NCBI GenBank assembly: GCA_001939145.1
Contig: LSRX01000511.1
Span: forward strand, 65,153-129,152
Origin: Symbiodinium microadriaticum
Taxonomy: Eukaryota; Sar; Dinophyceae; Suessiales; Symbiodiniaceae
Reading direction: 5' to 3'
Length of the DNA: 64,000 nucleotides
Part shown: one piece after another, positions 54,301 through 62,465 of the stretch
Layout of the letters: each line of letters starts with the position of its first letter
How positions within the stretch are numbered: position 1 is the first letter of the stretch
Position numbers and translations under genes: made by a program
The notes under the pieces: model-generated
The model's input: only the letters and a program-made list of their open reading frames with translations
The model's database searches: none
Told to the model about the DNA's origin: nothing

Positions 54301-54515
54301 ACAGACCGATCGGCCTCATTGACGCCCTAGGAAAAGCATCGATAAGTATGTTGTTTCGCAAAATTAGGCACGACCTGGAAACGTACGTCCTCGCTTCCCC
54401 ACAATTTGCGTATGTGCAGGGACGATCTACACAAGAAGCGCTCAGACGAGTCTTTCACCATTGCTCCCATGCACAACCTCGCAGGGAACAGCACGCACGG
54501 AACATCCATCATTAA
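51240..54515 (+). CDS. Retrotransposon ORF2, part 1: AP-type endonuclease and start of reverse transcriptase
   Basis: Reads 1091 codons to a TAA at 54513. The first 400 or so codons have weak coding character. From about 52470 the frame has 'RRAQLKGGAWYRG', then the endonuclease: 'FSWNTGGLGGGLYDELLLYL', 'DVILLQETKW' (catalytic Glu), 'LLVGGDFNTP', 'SQIDFWLTRR', ending near 53390. A helical linker follows. RT motifs 1-2 ('LKPGKQGTLPTHYRPIGLID') and 'FAYVQGRSTQEAL' occur at 54265-54445. The endonuclease nicks target DNA and RT primes on the nick. The reading frame breaks at 54511 by an apparent one-base insertion and resumes in the same frame after a one-base loss at the G run 54545-54550. Confidence 0.9.
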   Translation: MAIHACRARGSGLGSYPSSYEDLTYPPPLGCDHSTCQSWGLHRSCMTKESPNEHPVLPRHTQSLGTLIKPNTPHAPNCGMSVTPDSPYDLKSPQLAPVCNAPTRPLSMQSLHPTAHDTRSSGPFTGQWRPGHKRPSLALLGVFRAVTDSLCQGHAGTASHMDTPTIFGRHPVHWYIPTLLRNRAYQLHPWTRQARSRRGARADRRGPSWPTRGIRQRSRSTDLLPCIAALTAMDVLITIRVLWRNLSAGRACTSILHQASWPMPYSLPWTRQALSIFSQLQVGRPAGHVVHELNVAEVSRDQTKTTAAAPIYTHRSRGTHTKGPPGPPGPKSGERSSTSSTLSVWLGRMTTWFIQIHISTGALDARVVTSAQGVTGAGTHPSIKDIRTPAKPSLGIQATQASHPRSSTRVHKRTYARALRRAQLKGGAWYRGTWIGPDPRLSPPHRDTNKHGRACAPTRDNSRHYRAFSWNTGGLGGGLYDELLLYLKRSKFDVILLQETKWRFESMWEDATHYFIHSGTSAKDHSQAGLLTIISKRIVDKGSLRFISAIDGRLLRVQFKHGPRQVDVINFYQHTWRPTKHVQSLRHKAWDSLTQQIQAVPLRSRLLVGGDFNTPCTASSPYAGPNVLPKPEHGIQDADDLQAIVQGLDLVFLNTFSQAVPAHTYQWNQQRSQIDFWLTRRLQAGGKAKLAGPMPDFHVGRWRGGPRHMPVQASLMYHWQPWEHRKFQHLATQTEVDRHAILRASSAADDPRIPQFRADVQTLVSQGSLSIEQLQIQVFELACKQFPKRPPQRAEKPWQDGTLTHYAETMWGHFRARSAIIRKSLGKPTLAESFRIWKHTMYFHRLHRAAQTRGKLLRKQKQQELLESARQAAERHDFREHHRLIQTMAPRATYRKFQLRLNGKLLTPEAELREMRTHFETLYQADHATSLTHIQLEEDVPVTPDEILESIQTLQASKAGLPGSSPGAIWRICGDQVAPLVATDLTQRWTRGAATVPTTWSVASLALILKPGKQGTLPTHYRPIGLIDALGKASISMLFRKIRHDLETYVLASPQFAYVQGRSTQEALRRVFHHCSHAQPRREQHARNIHH

Positions 54516-54569
54516 AAGGGCCGGATTGGCCAGCACACCGCTTTCAGGGGGGTCCAAGCCTGTCTTGAT

Positions 54570-57500
54570 ATGAGCACAGCGTTCGACATCATGCCCCGTT
54601 CAGGACTTCGCGAAGCCTTGCATGAGGCGGGGGTGCCAGAGAGTCCGGCACGTCTACTCCTACATTGGATAGATAGCAGTGTTTATAGAATCCGAGTGGA
54701 ACAACGCACTGCAGAGATTCCCTCATCTAGAGGTGTTAAACAGGGCTGCCCAGTGTCTCCGCTACTCTTCGCAGCGTTTTCCACAATGGTCACCCGTAAG
54801 CTCGATGCCAAGCTAGGGGAATCATGGTCTGCCACACACCTGACACTCTATGCCGATGACTGGCACATTTCCTGCCTCTTTGACACCTATTCTGCGTTTG
54901 ACCGGTTTTGCCAATGTTTAGGCGTAGTCTTCACCACGCTGGAACAGCATGGAATGATAGTCAACGCTGCCAAAGCCTCTGTCATTCTCACAATGCAGGG
55001 CACCCTGCGGAAACGGGCAATCACGGAATTTAGCAGGGTAGTACAAGGCACGAGACACCTCATGATTCGCGCCTCTGGACGAGATGCCCCCCTCCCAATC
55101 GTCAGTCAGACGGAGTACTTGGGAGCAGTACTCTCCTACCGTAATTTCCGGTCCCTCACGCTTGAGCACCGCATTAGTAAATGCAAGGCGACACAGCAAC
55201 GACTCCGCAAGATCCTGCAAGGACGCCGGGGACTCACGCTTGGACAGAGAGTTCTTCTCTGGAGATCGACCGTCCTGCCCTGTGCCCTTTACGGCCTTGG
55301 TGCCTGTGGACTTGCAACGCCACAAATGCAGCGTCTACATCAGGTGTTGCTACGCCAATTGCGGGCGATTGCCAAGGCTCCGGCACATCTAACGCATGAG
55401 GCCGACTGCGCTCTACTTGAACGCCTCCGGGTTGCCGCACCAGCTCTCGCTTTACGTCAACAACACGAACAGCTAGTGGCCAGTCGTAATCCTCATGACC
55501 CCTTCGTGCAGAGTTCAGAGCACCCCTGGATGCAGGAGCTGACAGTCATGTGGAACACGGATTCGGTCCCGGCCCCAGTGGCACAGTCCACGCCGCCGCC
55601 TCACACTCAGCCGCTAGATCACAATCTGCAGCCCCCAACCACACACCCCACAGAGCCCATAATGACACTCGAGCCTCACCACTCCACAGAAGTCCCTACT
55701 GCATCTCATCTTCACAGACTTCCTGATGCTACCGCACACACTGTCAGCGACAGCGCATCAGCATCGTTCCAATGCCCGCATTGTCCCAAAAGTTATTCAC
55801 TCCTGTCCACTTTGCGCTGGCACATGAAAAAGGTGCATAAGCTACAGATGCCCCTCGTCCAGTTTGACCGCTCCAAACACTCAGTTGATGGTATGCCCAT
55901 TTGTGCCATGTGTGGTGCTTCCTTCACTAGGTGGGAGGTTCTTGAAGCGCATGTTACGCACCAACGCTGCACAGGCATAGTCCCGACCCAGGCTGTGGAC
56001 CCACAGACGAGTCAGGCCCCCTCTCACACGCAGTCCGCTGACTTCGGGACCACCGGACGTTTGCAGAAAACCACCCCGAAGCCGGAGGCTGAACAGGTGG
56101 CCATATCCACGACTCACACATTTTGCGACACTCCTGTAGAGGCAGATGAGACTGCAGAGGCCCCAGCATCCTCATCATTAGACTTGCCGCTCATGCAACA
56201 ACCCGAGAACCCCCAAGTCGCGCCTCCTGAGACAGGCTATCCTACTCCCCCACCGGACCAGCTGCCGGCGGTGCCCAGAGAGCCCAGCGCTTTCAGAAGT
56301 TTTGCCACGGCTGTTATCAGGAATAAAGGTCTGGCTGCCTTGTTGCGCTCATCGCTCATGCCTCAGCTGGGCAGCCACTGTCTTCTGTGTGGCCAGTGGG
56401 TTGCAGCTGCACGCACCATTAAGATTCACTACAAACATGCACATCCTGACATGTCTTCTCTCGAAACTCAAGCCACACAGCTAGCGAAGCGCGTAGGAGG
56501 TGCCCTTTCGCCTTGTCTGTATTGTGAGAAGCCTCACACTCACCCTAGACAGCATCTCGCTACCTGCATCCCCCTGTTTCAGGCCTGTTCCCTAGCCATT
56601 TTCTGCGGACATGGAGCCTCAGGCAGCAGATCATGCCTTGAAGGAGATGTTCGGCCCTCTCCTGGGGAAGCGAGCCACTCCCACTACAGAGCCGAATCAG
56701 CAGAGCACGGCCGAGCGACCCAACAAGTCGGGAAAGCAGAACGAAGGGGGGAAAGGCAAGGGGCCCAACAAGAGGCAGCCAGGACGCTACAGGAGTGGTG
56801 GAAGAAACTCCCTCCAGGGAGACCAGGACGGAGGTCTCAATCGAGAGGCCTTCAAGTTGGTTGCGAGGGCCTTGGTTCACCAGCAGGAGGCCATCGACAC
56901 GTTGAGGCTGAGTACCGGGTGGATCTGGTGGCTTCGCATTCCGGAGCCCACGGTGATTCCCACCTTGATCGAGGCGGCGGAGATGTGGCGCGAGCAGGTA
57001 ACGAAGAAGGACAGCAAGCTCCGGGACACACCACTCAAACAGGCCATGTTCTGGAGTCTGATGCAGTTTGTCATCAACACGCTGGAGCAGCCGTCCGAGG
57101 CGAACAACACCTTGGCCAAGAACTCAGGCTGGATCGACGGCAATGGCCGCTGGGTGTTTCAGCGCTGGAATCCCGAAATGCGTGCGCTGGAAGTGGACAG
57201 CAGCAGAAGTGCACTCTCCCACGAGGAGCTTCTCCGCATCATCAAGGAGATTCAGTCGCTGATCCACCCGGAGACGCTCTCCCGCTTTCATGTGCTTCGA
57301 CAGCTCGAGCCGCAGATGGAGGGTCAAACAGTGCGAGTCATGATGGACATCGCGCTCAGATGCCCGGAGGCGACGCAGTTATTCCAAGGCCTCACGGCGT
57401 TGCAGGGCAACTCAGCACTCCAGCTCGTAGGACTGCAGTTCAAGCGCTCGACCATGCAGCGACCACCGCTCATCAAGCAGATCCTGGATTGCGCATTTCA

Positions 57501-58331
57501 CTAAGGAGCCTCAAGCTGCTCAACCCGGGTAATTGGTGTTACCTGAACTCAGCAATTAAGGCCGTGTTGTGGGCACATACCAGTGATGCTGTTAGCCCGC
57601 AGGATGTGGCTTCTGAAAGGGGGTTTTCCGTGGCAGGTGCCCAGGCCATTCACACATTGCGTGACATCCCTCATGCCCCGCAATTCCTCCCAGGCATGCT
57701 GCCCTGGAGGTTCATGCTGTCAGGCTGGGCTAGAGCGCGTGATCAACACGACTGCGCGGAGTTTCTACATCATCTTTGTCACACACTGTGTCCGCAGGCC
57801 ATGAACGGGGATTGGTGCGCACGTAGGCTGGTGGGAGCCCATGTACAACAGATCGAGGAGGCGGGTTGTAGCCAGGCTATCTCTCTCGAGTTGCCACCCG
57901 GGGAGCGGCTGAGCGCCCAGTTTCTCATTCATTGCTGGCATACACAACATGCCGTACATGCACTCAGGCGCCCACCAATGCTTTTGATGCTTCAGTTCTC
58001 ACGATATTCTTTTGGGCCGACAGGTGCACATAAGAATCATGTTCTCATCAACTGGCCACGGACCTTGAACATCCCGCTCTTTGTCGATGCAGGCCTAGAC
58101 TCCTGCAACATCACATACACCGTAGAGGCGGCGATCCTACACCACGGAGACACTATCACCTCAGGACATTATACCACACTTCTTCACACCGCAGGTGCAA
58201 CTATGTTCTGTGATGACGATGACGCACCTCAGCCCCTCGCCGACAACGCGAGTCTTGTGGTCGGCCCCCATTTTTGTTCCGAGGAGGTTTATGTGTTGAT
58301 ATGCAGGCGAGGTGAAGTGCCGACGCTTTGA
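54570..58331 (+). CDS. Retrotransposon ORF2, part 2: reverse transcriptase core, zinc fingers, and C-terminal USP domain in the same frame
   Basis: 1253 codons in the same frame as part 1. RT motif A 'LDMSTAFD' begins just before the first Met; motif B 'GVKQGCPVSPLLFAAF' is at residues 56-71; motif C 'YADD' near 94-97; 'EYLGAVLS' near 184. C2H2-like fingers: 'FQCPHCPKSYSLLSTLRWHM' (about 400), 'ICAMCGASFTRWEVLEAHV' (about 445), 'CLLCGQWVAAARTIKIHYKH' (about 604), and a fourth C-x2-C pair 'CLYCEKPHTHPRQHLATC' (about 648). Residues about 680-980 are low-complexity and overlap another ORF in a different frame. Residues 982-1253 form a USP domain (separate entry). Whether RT and USP are made as one chain is unknown. 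Confidence 0.88.
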   Translation: MSTAFDIMPRSGLREALHEAGVPESPARLLLHWIDSSVYRIRVEQRTAEIPSSRGVKQGCPVSPLLFAAFSTMVTRKLDAKLGESWSATHLTLYADDWHISCLFDTYSAFDRFCQCLGVVFTTLEQHGMIVNAAKASVILTMQGTLRKRAITEFSRVVQGTRHLMIRASGRDAPLPIVSQTEYLGAVLSYRNFRSLTLEHRISKCKATQQRLRKILQGRRGLTLGQRVLLWRSTVLPCALYGLGACGLATPQMQRLHQVLLRQLRAIAKAPAHLTHEADCALLERLRVAAPALALRQQHEQLVASRNPHDPFVQSSEHPWMQELTVMWNTDSVPAPVAQSTPPPHTQPLDHNLQPPTTHPTEPIMTLEPHHSTEVPTASHLHRLPDATAHTVSDSASASFQCPHCPKSYSLLSTLRWHMKKVHKLQMPLVQFDRSKHSVDGMPICAMCGASFTRWEVLEAHVTHQRCTGIVPTQAVDPQTSQAPSHTQSADFGTTGRLQKTTPKPEAEQVAISTTHTFCDTPVEADETAEAPASSSLDLPLMQQPENPQVAPPETGYPTPPPDQLPAVPREPSAFRSFATAVIRNKGLAALLRSSLMPQLGSHCLLCGQWVAAARTIKIHYKHAHPDMSSLETQATQLAKRVGGALSPCLYCEKPHTHPRQHLATCIPLFQACSLAIFCGHGASGSRSCLEGDVRPSPGEASHSHYRAESAEHGRATQQVGKAERRGERQGAQQEAARTLQEWWKKLPPGRPGRRSQSRGLQVGCEGLGSPAGGHRHVEAEYRVDLVASHSGAHGDSHLDRGGGDVARAGNEEGQQAPGHTTQTGHVLESDAVCHQHAGAAVRGEQHLGQELRLDRRQWPLGVSALESRNACAGSGQQQKCTLPRGASPHHQGDSVADPPGDALPLSCASTARAADGGSNSASHDGHRAQMPGGDAVIPRPHGVAGQLSTPARRTAVQALDHAATTAHQADPGLRISLRSLKLLNPGNWCYLNSAIKAVLWAHTSDAVSPQDVASERGFSVAGAQAIHTLRDIPHAPQFLPGMLPWRFMLSGWARARDQHDCAEFLHHLCHTLCPQAMNGDWCARRLVGAHVQQIEEAGCSQAISLELPPGERLSAQFLIHCWHTQHAVHALRRPPMLLMLQFSRYSFGPTGAHKNHVLINWPRTLNIPLFVDAGLDSCNITYTVEAAILHHGDTITSGHYTTLLHTAGATMFCDDDDAPQPLADNASLVVGPHFCSEEVYVLICRRGEVPTL
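56611..57504 (+). CDS. Nested ORF of 297 codons, retrotransposon accessory protein of unknown function
   Basis: Starts ATG at 56611 and ends TAA at 57502-57504, one frame ahead of the RT/USP frame. Residues 1-65 are basic and polar (Lys/Arg/Gly/Gln). Residues 70-297 are strongly helical, with Trp-rich 'TGWIWWLRIP' and 'LKQAMFWSLMQFVINTLE'. The composition is far more protein-like than the overlapping frame, so I take this as the translated frame here. A basic tail plus helical body suggests a nucleic-acid or gag-like structural role (inference). It ends exactly where USP homology begins in the other frame. Confidence 0.7.
   Translation: MEPQAADHALKEMFGPLLGKRATPTTEPNQQSTAERPNKSGKQNEGGKGKGPNKRQPGRYRSGGRNSLQGDQDGGLNREAFKLVARALVHQQEAIDTLRLSTGWIWWLRIPEPTVIPTLIEAAEMWREQVTKKDSKLRDTPLKQAMFWSLMQFVINTLEQPSEANNTLAKNSGWIDGNGRWVFQRWNPEMRALEVDSSRSALSHEELLRIIKEIQSLIHPETLSRFHVLRQLEPQMEGQTVRVMMDIALRCPEATQLFQGLTALQGNSALQLVGLQFKRSTMQRPPLIKQILDCAFH
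57505..58331 (+). CDS. Ubiquitin-specific protease (USP, peptidase C19) domain in the retrotransposon
   Basis: Residues 982-1253 of the frame starting at 54570. Cys box 'LLNPGNWCYLNSAIKAVLWA' with the catalytic Cys at codon 57537; 'QHDCAEFLHHLCHTL' matches the conserved Q-x-D-x-x-E-F segment; 'PPMLLMLQFSRYSF' matches the P-x-x-L-x-L-x-F segment; His box 'GDTITSGHYTTLL' with the catalytic His at codon 58167; then an Asp run at 58210-58221 as the third residue. All triad positions are present, so the domain could be active. USPs cleave ubiquitin or ubiquitin-like modifiers from proteins. No Met lies between the upstream ORF stop and the Cys box, so expression needs fusion to RT, frameshifting from the nested ORF, or a non-AUG start. 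At about 270 residues it is a small USP. Confidence 0.85.
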
Positions 58332-58599
58332 GTCGGCACCTTGCACGTTCCAATTTTCCCTGTTCCATGCAACTTGGCCTGCATTGTCTGCTAGTCAGGT
58401 TGACCGCGACGCCTGGGGGCTTCGCCGTGGGCACGCTGCACTGCAAATTCAGTGAGCGTGAAAACAAGTAATGTTCTCCATCTGCTCCAGCCTTCCTTCA
58501 CCTGCATTCTGCACACCTCCTTGACGGATGTTTCACCCATACACATTGTGCCGACCTGCAAGTTTGGCTTAACCATGCTGAGCATCGCATGCCAACTTC
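58332..58599 (+). other. Spacer between USP and the oxygenase-like ORF
   Basis: 268 bases after the USP stop TGA. No coding signal seen. Confidence 0.5.
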
Positions 58600-59530
58600 A
58601 TGTTGCCCGGTAAACCTCCGGATGTCTCAGATGAAGTCTGGGAGCTCGAGCTACCGTCCATCCTGGGCTCGGCACACCCAGACTTCCACGGCCCCGCCGA
58701 AACCCCTTCCCCTCGAAGTCTGATCTCGGTTGCATCGGATCATAGCTCACTTCAGTCCACAGTTTTGTATGCCGAGGACACCCCGCCTCTCATGCCCCAG
58801 CCCTCTCAGGACAACACTGCCACGTCGGCGGACACACCGTTTCTGGAGTGGAACATCCCTGCCACCCACACGGAGCTCACTTTGGATGTATCAGCCCTAG
58901 CGTCTCTCCCGTTGCCACTTGAGCAGGACCCGACGGCAGAGCACCTGGCGCATTTCTTTCTTCAGACTGGTAAGGCCTCCTTCCACGACATCTCCCGGCT
59001 GCTGGATCTGCTACCGGAGAAGACATCGGCTAAGCGCAGAGGTCCTCTATGCCTGGATGGTGCCAACCGCAAGTGCTTTTCTACAGGAGCTTTTACATTC
59101 TCCCACTCCACGGGGGTGCAGAACAATGCTACACTTTTCCCGCGAGTTACAGCAGCTCTGGCGGGAATCATGCGGGGAATGTGCCCGGAGGCAGATTTCG
59201 CATCGCTTATGCTTCAACGCAACATTCAGCTTCAGTGTCACCGCGACATTGGCAACGAGCCTGGGCTACTGAACACGGTAGTGCCTTGCTCGCGTTGGGT
59301 GGGAGGATGCTTATGGCTGCAGAGTACAGGTGGCGCTCATGCATTGGATCAAGATTCCGGGCCTGGAACTATGCTTCGCATTGCAGTTCTCGCCACACAC
59401 TCCGCATGCAACTACACCATGGACGGCGGGAGATAGAACAATTCTTGTTGGATATACTCCTCGCCACTTGAGCCGATTGAGCCACACTGACAGAGAGCTG
59501 CTAAAGTCAAGGGGATTTCAGCTGAAGTGA
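58600..59530 (+). CDS. 2OG-Fe(II) oxygenase-like protein of the retrotransposon, frameshifted near its end
   Basis: Frame 58600-59436 (278 codons) then 59330-59530 in another frame, implying one indel near 59345. Features: 'KCFSTGAFTFSHSTGVQNNA', 'FPRVTAALAGIMRGMCP', then 'QLQCHRDIGNEPG' with an H-x-D pair, 'GGCLWLQSTGG', and after the shift 'PHATTPWTAGDRTILVGYTP' with the distal His and an Arg. H-x-D...H...R in this order, with beta-strand-like spacing, is the iron and 2-oxoglutarate binding pattern of prolyl-hydroxylase-type oxygenases. The assignment is by pattern, not by search. A truncated relative lies at 23797-24434. Residues 1-120 are acidic and disordered. Confidence 0.6.
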
Positions 59531-59745
59531 GCCGTGTATGCTGAGTTTGAGCTGCTGCGCAATTCTTTTAACTGCCCTTTTCTATGCGCCACAACTCTCG
59601 AGGTGTGGCGAGCTCCGGTACGCACAATAGTTGCGTGCTGCCTAAGTGCAGCCGGTGGCACTATGTGCTGCTGACCCAATCCCTGTCGCAACGCCTGGAC
59701 TCCCTGGCCGCGGTGCAAACAAACAAAAAACCACCACCACCACCA
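59531..59745 (+). repeat. Retrotransposon 3' UTR and (CCA)n tail
   Basis: About 185 bases of UTR, then 'caaacaaacaaaaaa' and five to six CCA units at 59730-59749. The upstream flank of the element also ends in a CCA run (48474-48531). The position and A-rich start fit a LINE 3' tail. Confidence 0.6.
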
Positions 59746-61270
59746 CCACTTTACTAATTACTACTATCCTGGATCCAACGACCCCCCAAAATTAATAACG
59801 CTTACCAATACAGGGGGGGGGGGCCACTGTTACAGAGCACGATTTACGATGAAACCTGCTCAGTTTTGGAAAGGCCAATGAAATCTTTCCACATCGTGTC
59901 ACGTTTTGAGAAGTGGAAGACCGGATGCCTCATCTCATCTCCAATGTCCATTCCCGGCGTCGCAAATCACACCGAGTTCTAGTTTATGTAGGCCCGTTCA
60001 GAGAATGGCTAGCTATCCATAACTGTCCCTGCTTGCACTGGATCAGGGGCTTGGGGCTACCCAGCAGAGACTCTAGGCCCCAGTTTTGCCCTAAAGGTTC
60101 ATCAGTGGCTTTGACATTGCCTTGGCCCAATCACGCTTTCATCTGCAGCTCCTGTCCTCCAGTGCGGCTGACAAGCGCTCTCTGTCTGTGTTCGGCTGCA
60201 TGTACCTTCAGCAGACGGTCTGGTCTTGCATGCTAGCTGCGAGCAAGAGTTTTGCAAGTCACACTGCGGCACCCAGATGCGGGAGGAACTTGATGCTGCT
60301 GGTAGTCCAGGACCTCTGCATATGGGATGCGTGAAGTTTTATCTAGCAGCGAGAAGCAGCTTCAGCAACAAGAACTTTGAGAGTTGTCTTGTGCCAAATC
60401 CCTCAGGGCTCAGGGCACGGTGTCTATGGAGTGGGCTTCGGGATGTTTTTGAGAACTCAAGACAGCTCTGCTGCTTGAATCCTCTCTGCCGCCCAACCGG
60501 CTTTAGCCTCTGAATGCTCATCTCCTGAAACGGGGTATGTGCTCCTTTTGGCATTAGGGCCTTCAAGCGAAAAGCACCTTGCTGGTGTTTTATGTGCTCT
60601 CATAAGCCTCGTGCATACCGGGAGGTCATTCTGCCATGCACTTTGTCCAAGAGGCCCTCCCGAAATCGACCGCAGCCGGCTTCCTACTCGTCACACCGTC
60701 TCGCTCACGCGGAACTACTGCCCACTGTACACAGAGGACCCCTGCGCAAAAGCGCCGGTTTCGAAAGGGCCAGGGACGGATCCGGCCGGACAGAGAGTCA
60801 GGTGTCAGCTTGGAAACACTAAGCGGGTCAAGATGGAGACAAAACACACCCTCTGAACACTTCCAAGGAAGAACAGCCACAAAAACAACGGTCTGCTCAC
60901 CTTATGTCTCCAATGGTTGATGACGATCAGGGGGCTTGCTTGCTGTCTCGGAGAAGTAGACAATCGCGCATGTTTGCTTCTTTGTCGTTTCCATGAAGAG
61001 TTCGTCCCGGGACCATTCAGGAAATGTGCGCCTCTCCAAGCACCAAACATGTTTTCATGTCGGATGCTGTTTTGTTAGACCCTAGCAATGGAACCTCTCA
61101 AATGGATCTCTTCGGCCCATGGCAGCAGCATTCCTCTTCCAAAGATTGACGTTGTGCTACTGCGTACAGATTTCTGCAAACAAGGAACTCATTAGAGGAA
61201 ATCTGCATTCAGGCAAAACTCATCAAGACTCGTCAAAGAAACTAACGACAGGTGGCTGGTTCTGTTGAAA
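59746..61270. other. Intergenic stretch
   Basis: No recognised gene. A G-run of eleven or so bases at 59813-59823 is notable. Open frames on both strands are short. Confidence 0.4.
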
Positions 61271-61276
61271 GCATTG

Positions 61277-61437
61277 TGTATACATACATACATACATACA
61301 TACATACATGCATGCATGCATGCATGCATGCATGCATGCATGCATGCACACACACACACACACACANTGTATACATACATACATACATACATACATACAT
61401 GCATGCATGCATGCATGCATGCATGCATGCATGCATG

Positions 61438-61482
<45 letters not shown>

Positions 61483-61484
61483 TC
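61277..61484. repeat. Duplicated (CATA)n-(CATG)n-(CA)n microsatellite ending in (AT)n
   Basis: The same order of units occurs twice (61277-61365 and 61368-61457), joined at an undetermined base (N at 61366), then an AT run. A tandem assembly join or a true duplication. Confidence 0.95.
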
Positions 61485-62037
61485 TCGAGAAGTGCTGGGG
61501 AAGCATTCAAGAAGTGACGACCCTTCAGTGAAACGCGCTGCCAGCCCCCGACGCAAAAGTGCAGCGGATTGCCCGTTTTAAGGCTGACGTCGGTTTCAAC
61601 TGAGCAATACTGAGCACACGAAGATATAGAAAGCTTCAGCTCATTTCCGCTGTGCTACCACCTGGAGCGTCCTACAATTCAGCATGCTACCTCGGCAACT
61701 AGGACTAGGATGTCCCACAAATGTCCGAGCCAAAGCAGCCCTGCGAGCCTCCGTGCATCCTGCAGTCTGCGTGCGTGTGTTAAATGCTGTTTCTTGGCGC
61801 GCCAAGTCGAATCTCCTGCACATGTGCCATGCATGCCACTGGCCGCATCTGCAAAGGTCAGTTATGGTCAGTTTTCGACACAACTCTACAGCAGATTCCG
61901 TCGTGACCATCTCAAGGCTGTTCCAACAAGAACTTGTTCCAGGATGCAGTAGCGGCAGTGCAAGCAATGAATCTGAACCAGGGGTGGTCGCAAGCCAGGT
62001 TGTGCCAGCAATACATTCAGCAATACAGCTCAGAGGC
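61485..62037. other. Intergenic stretch downstream of the minus-strand gene at 62 kb
   Basis: Open on both strands but without recognisable domain. It should contain the 3' UTR of the gene whose stop codon is at 62038-62040. Confidence 0.4.
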
Positions 62038-62465
62038 TCAGTGCAGAGCTTTGAAATCAAGTCGAGTGTTCAGCTCTGCTGGTACAAACTCCTCGAAGTT
62101 ATCCAGTTGCGTAACCTGCTGGAAGCGCAGTTTGCAAGATGCCAATGCTTCAGACTTCTGGTCGCAAAGAGGACGGTGTGTGTGCTCAAGCCTCTACAGG
62201 CTGCCGCTCTTCTGCTGAGAATCCAGACCTGTCATGTTGGTTAACAGGATTGGAGCAAGAACGGTTCTTACGACCAACTTGGTGTCCGACGTTCGTGTTG
62301 GAGTTTGGAAAGGTAGGACGAAATCCTTCGGAATGTGAACCTGTAAGCGTCAGGCGCAGACAAACGTTGACAACTTGCGAGATTTGCTGAGGTAACGACA
62401 CTCGGCAAAGTCCCTTCAGTCTTGTTGTCTGCACCTCCAAACCACATGTGTCCAGCGTCGTAGTG
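62038..62465 (-). CDS. 3' end of an unidentified spliced gene (three exons)
   Basis: Exons 62465-62397, 62340-62229 and 62147-62038 join in one frame to 96 residues and a TGA stop. The pieces read 'GHMWFGGADNKTEGTLPSV', 'IPKDFVLPFQTPTRTSDTKL' with 'VVRTVLAPILLTNMT', and 'LRFQQVTQLDNFEEFVPAEL'. The two introns (62396-62341, 56 bp; 62228-62148, 81 bp) both start GT and end AG, and phases agree at both joins. A further minus-strand segment at about 62891-62806 ('NRVSNVLRTSKMVFFACW') may be an upstream exon. I do not recognise the family. Confidence 0.6.

Larger units (their letters stand above)
48533..59745 (+). mobile_element. Large non-LTR (LINE) retrotransposon with USP and oxygenase-like accessory domains
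   Basis: About 11.2 kb, plus strand. Order: 5' region, ORF1 (49024-51378), ORF2 endonuclease-RT-zinc fingers (51240 to about 56600), nested ORF (56611-57504), USP domain (57505-58331), oxygenase-like ORF (58600 to about 59530), 3' UTR, then a tail 'aaacaaacaaaaaa' and (CCA)n at 59716-59745. No long terminal repeats, integrase or protease of LTR type are seen. All catalytic motifs of endonuclease and RT look intact; the visible damage is a compensated pair of indels near 54511-54549 and a frameshift near 59345. It is therefore a young copy. Element borders are estimates from the ends of coding sequence and the microsatellites. Confidence 0.85.

Noticed and set aside
48533..59745. LTR retrotransposon or virus as explanation of the large element
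   Set aside because: No terminal repeats, integrase, aspartic protease or capsid; AP endonuclease plus YADD RT is the non-LTR arrangement.
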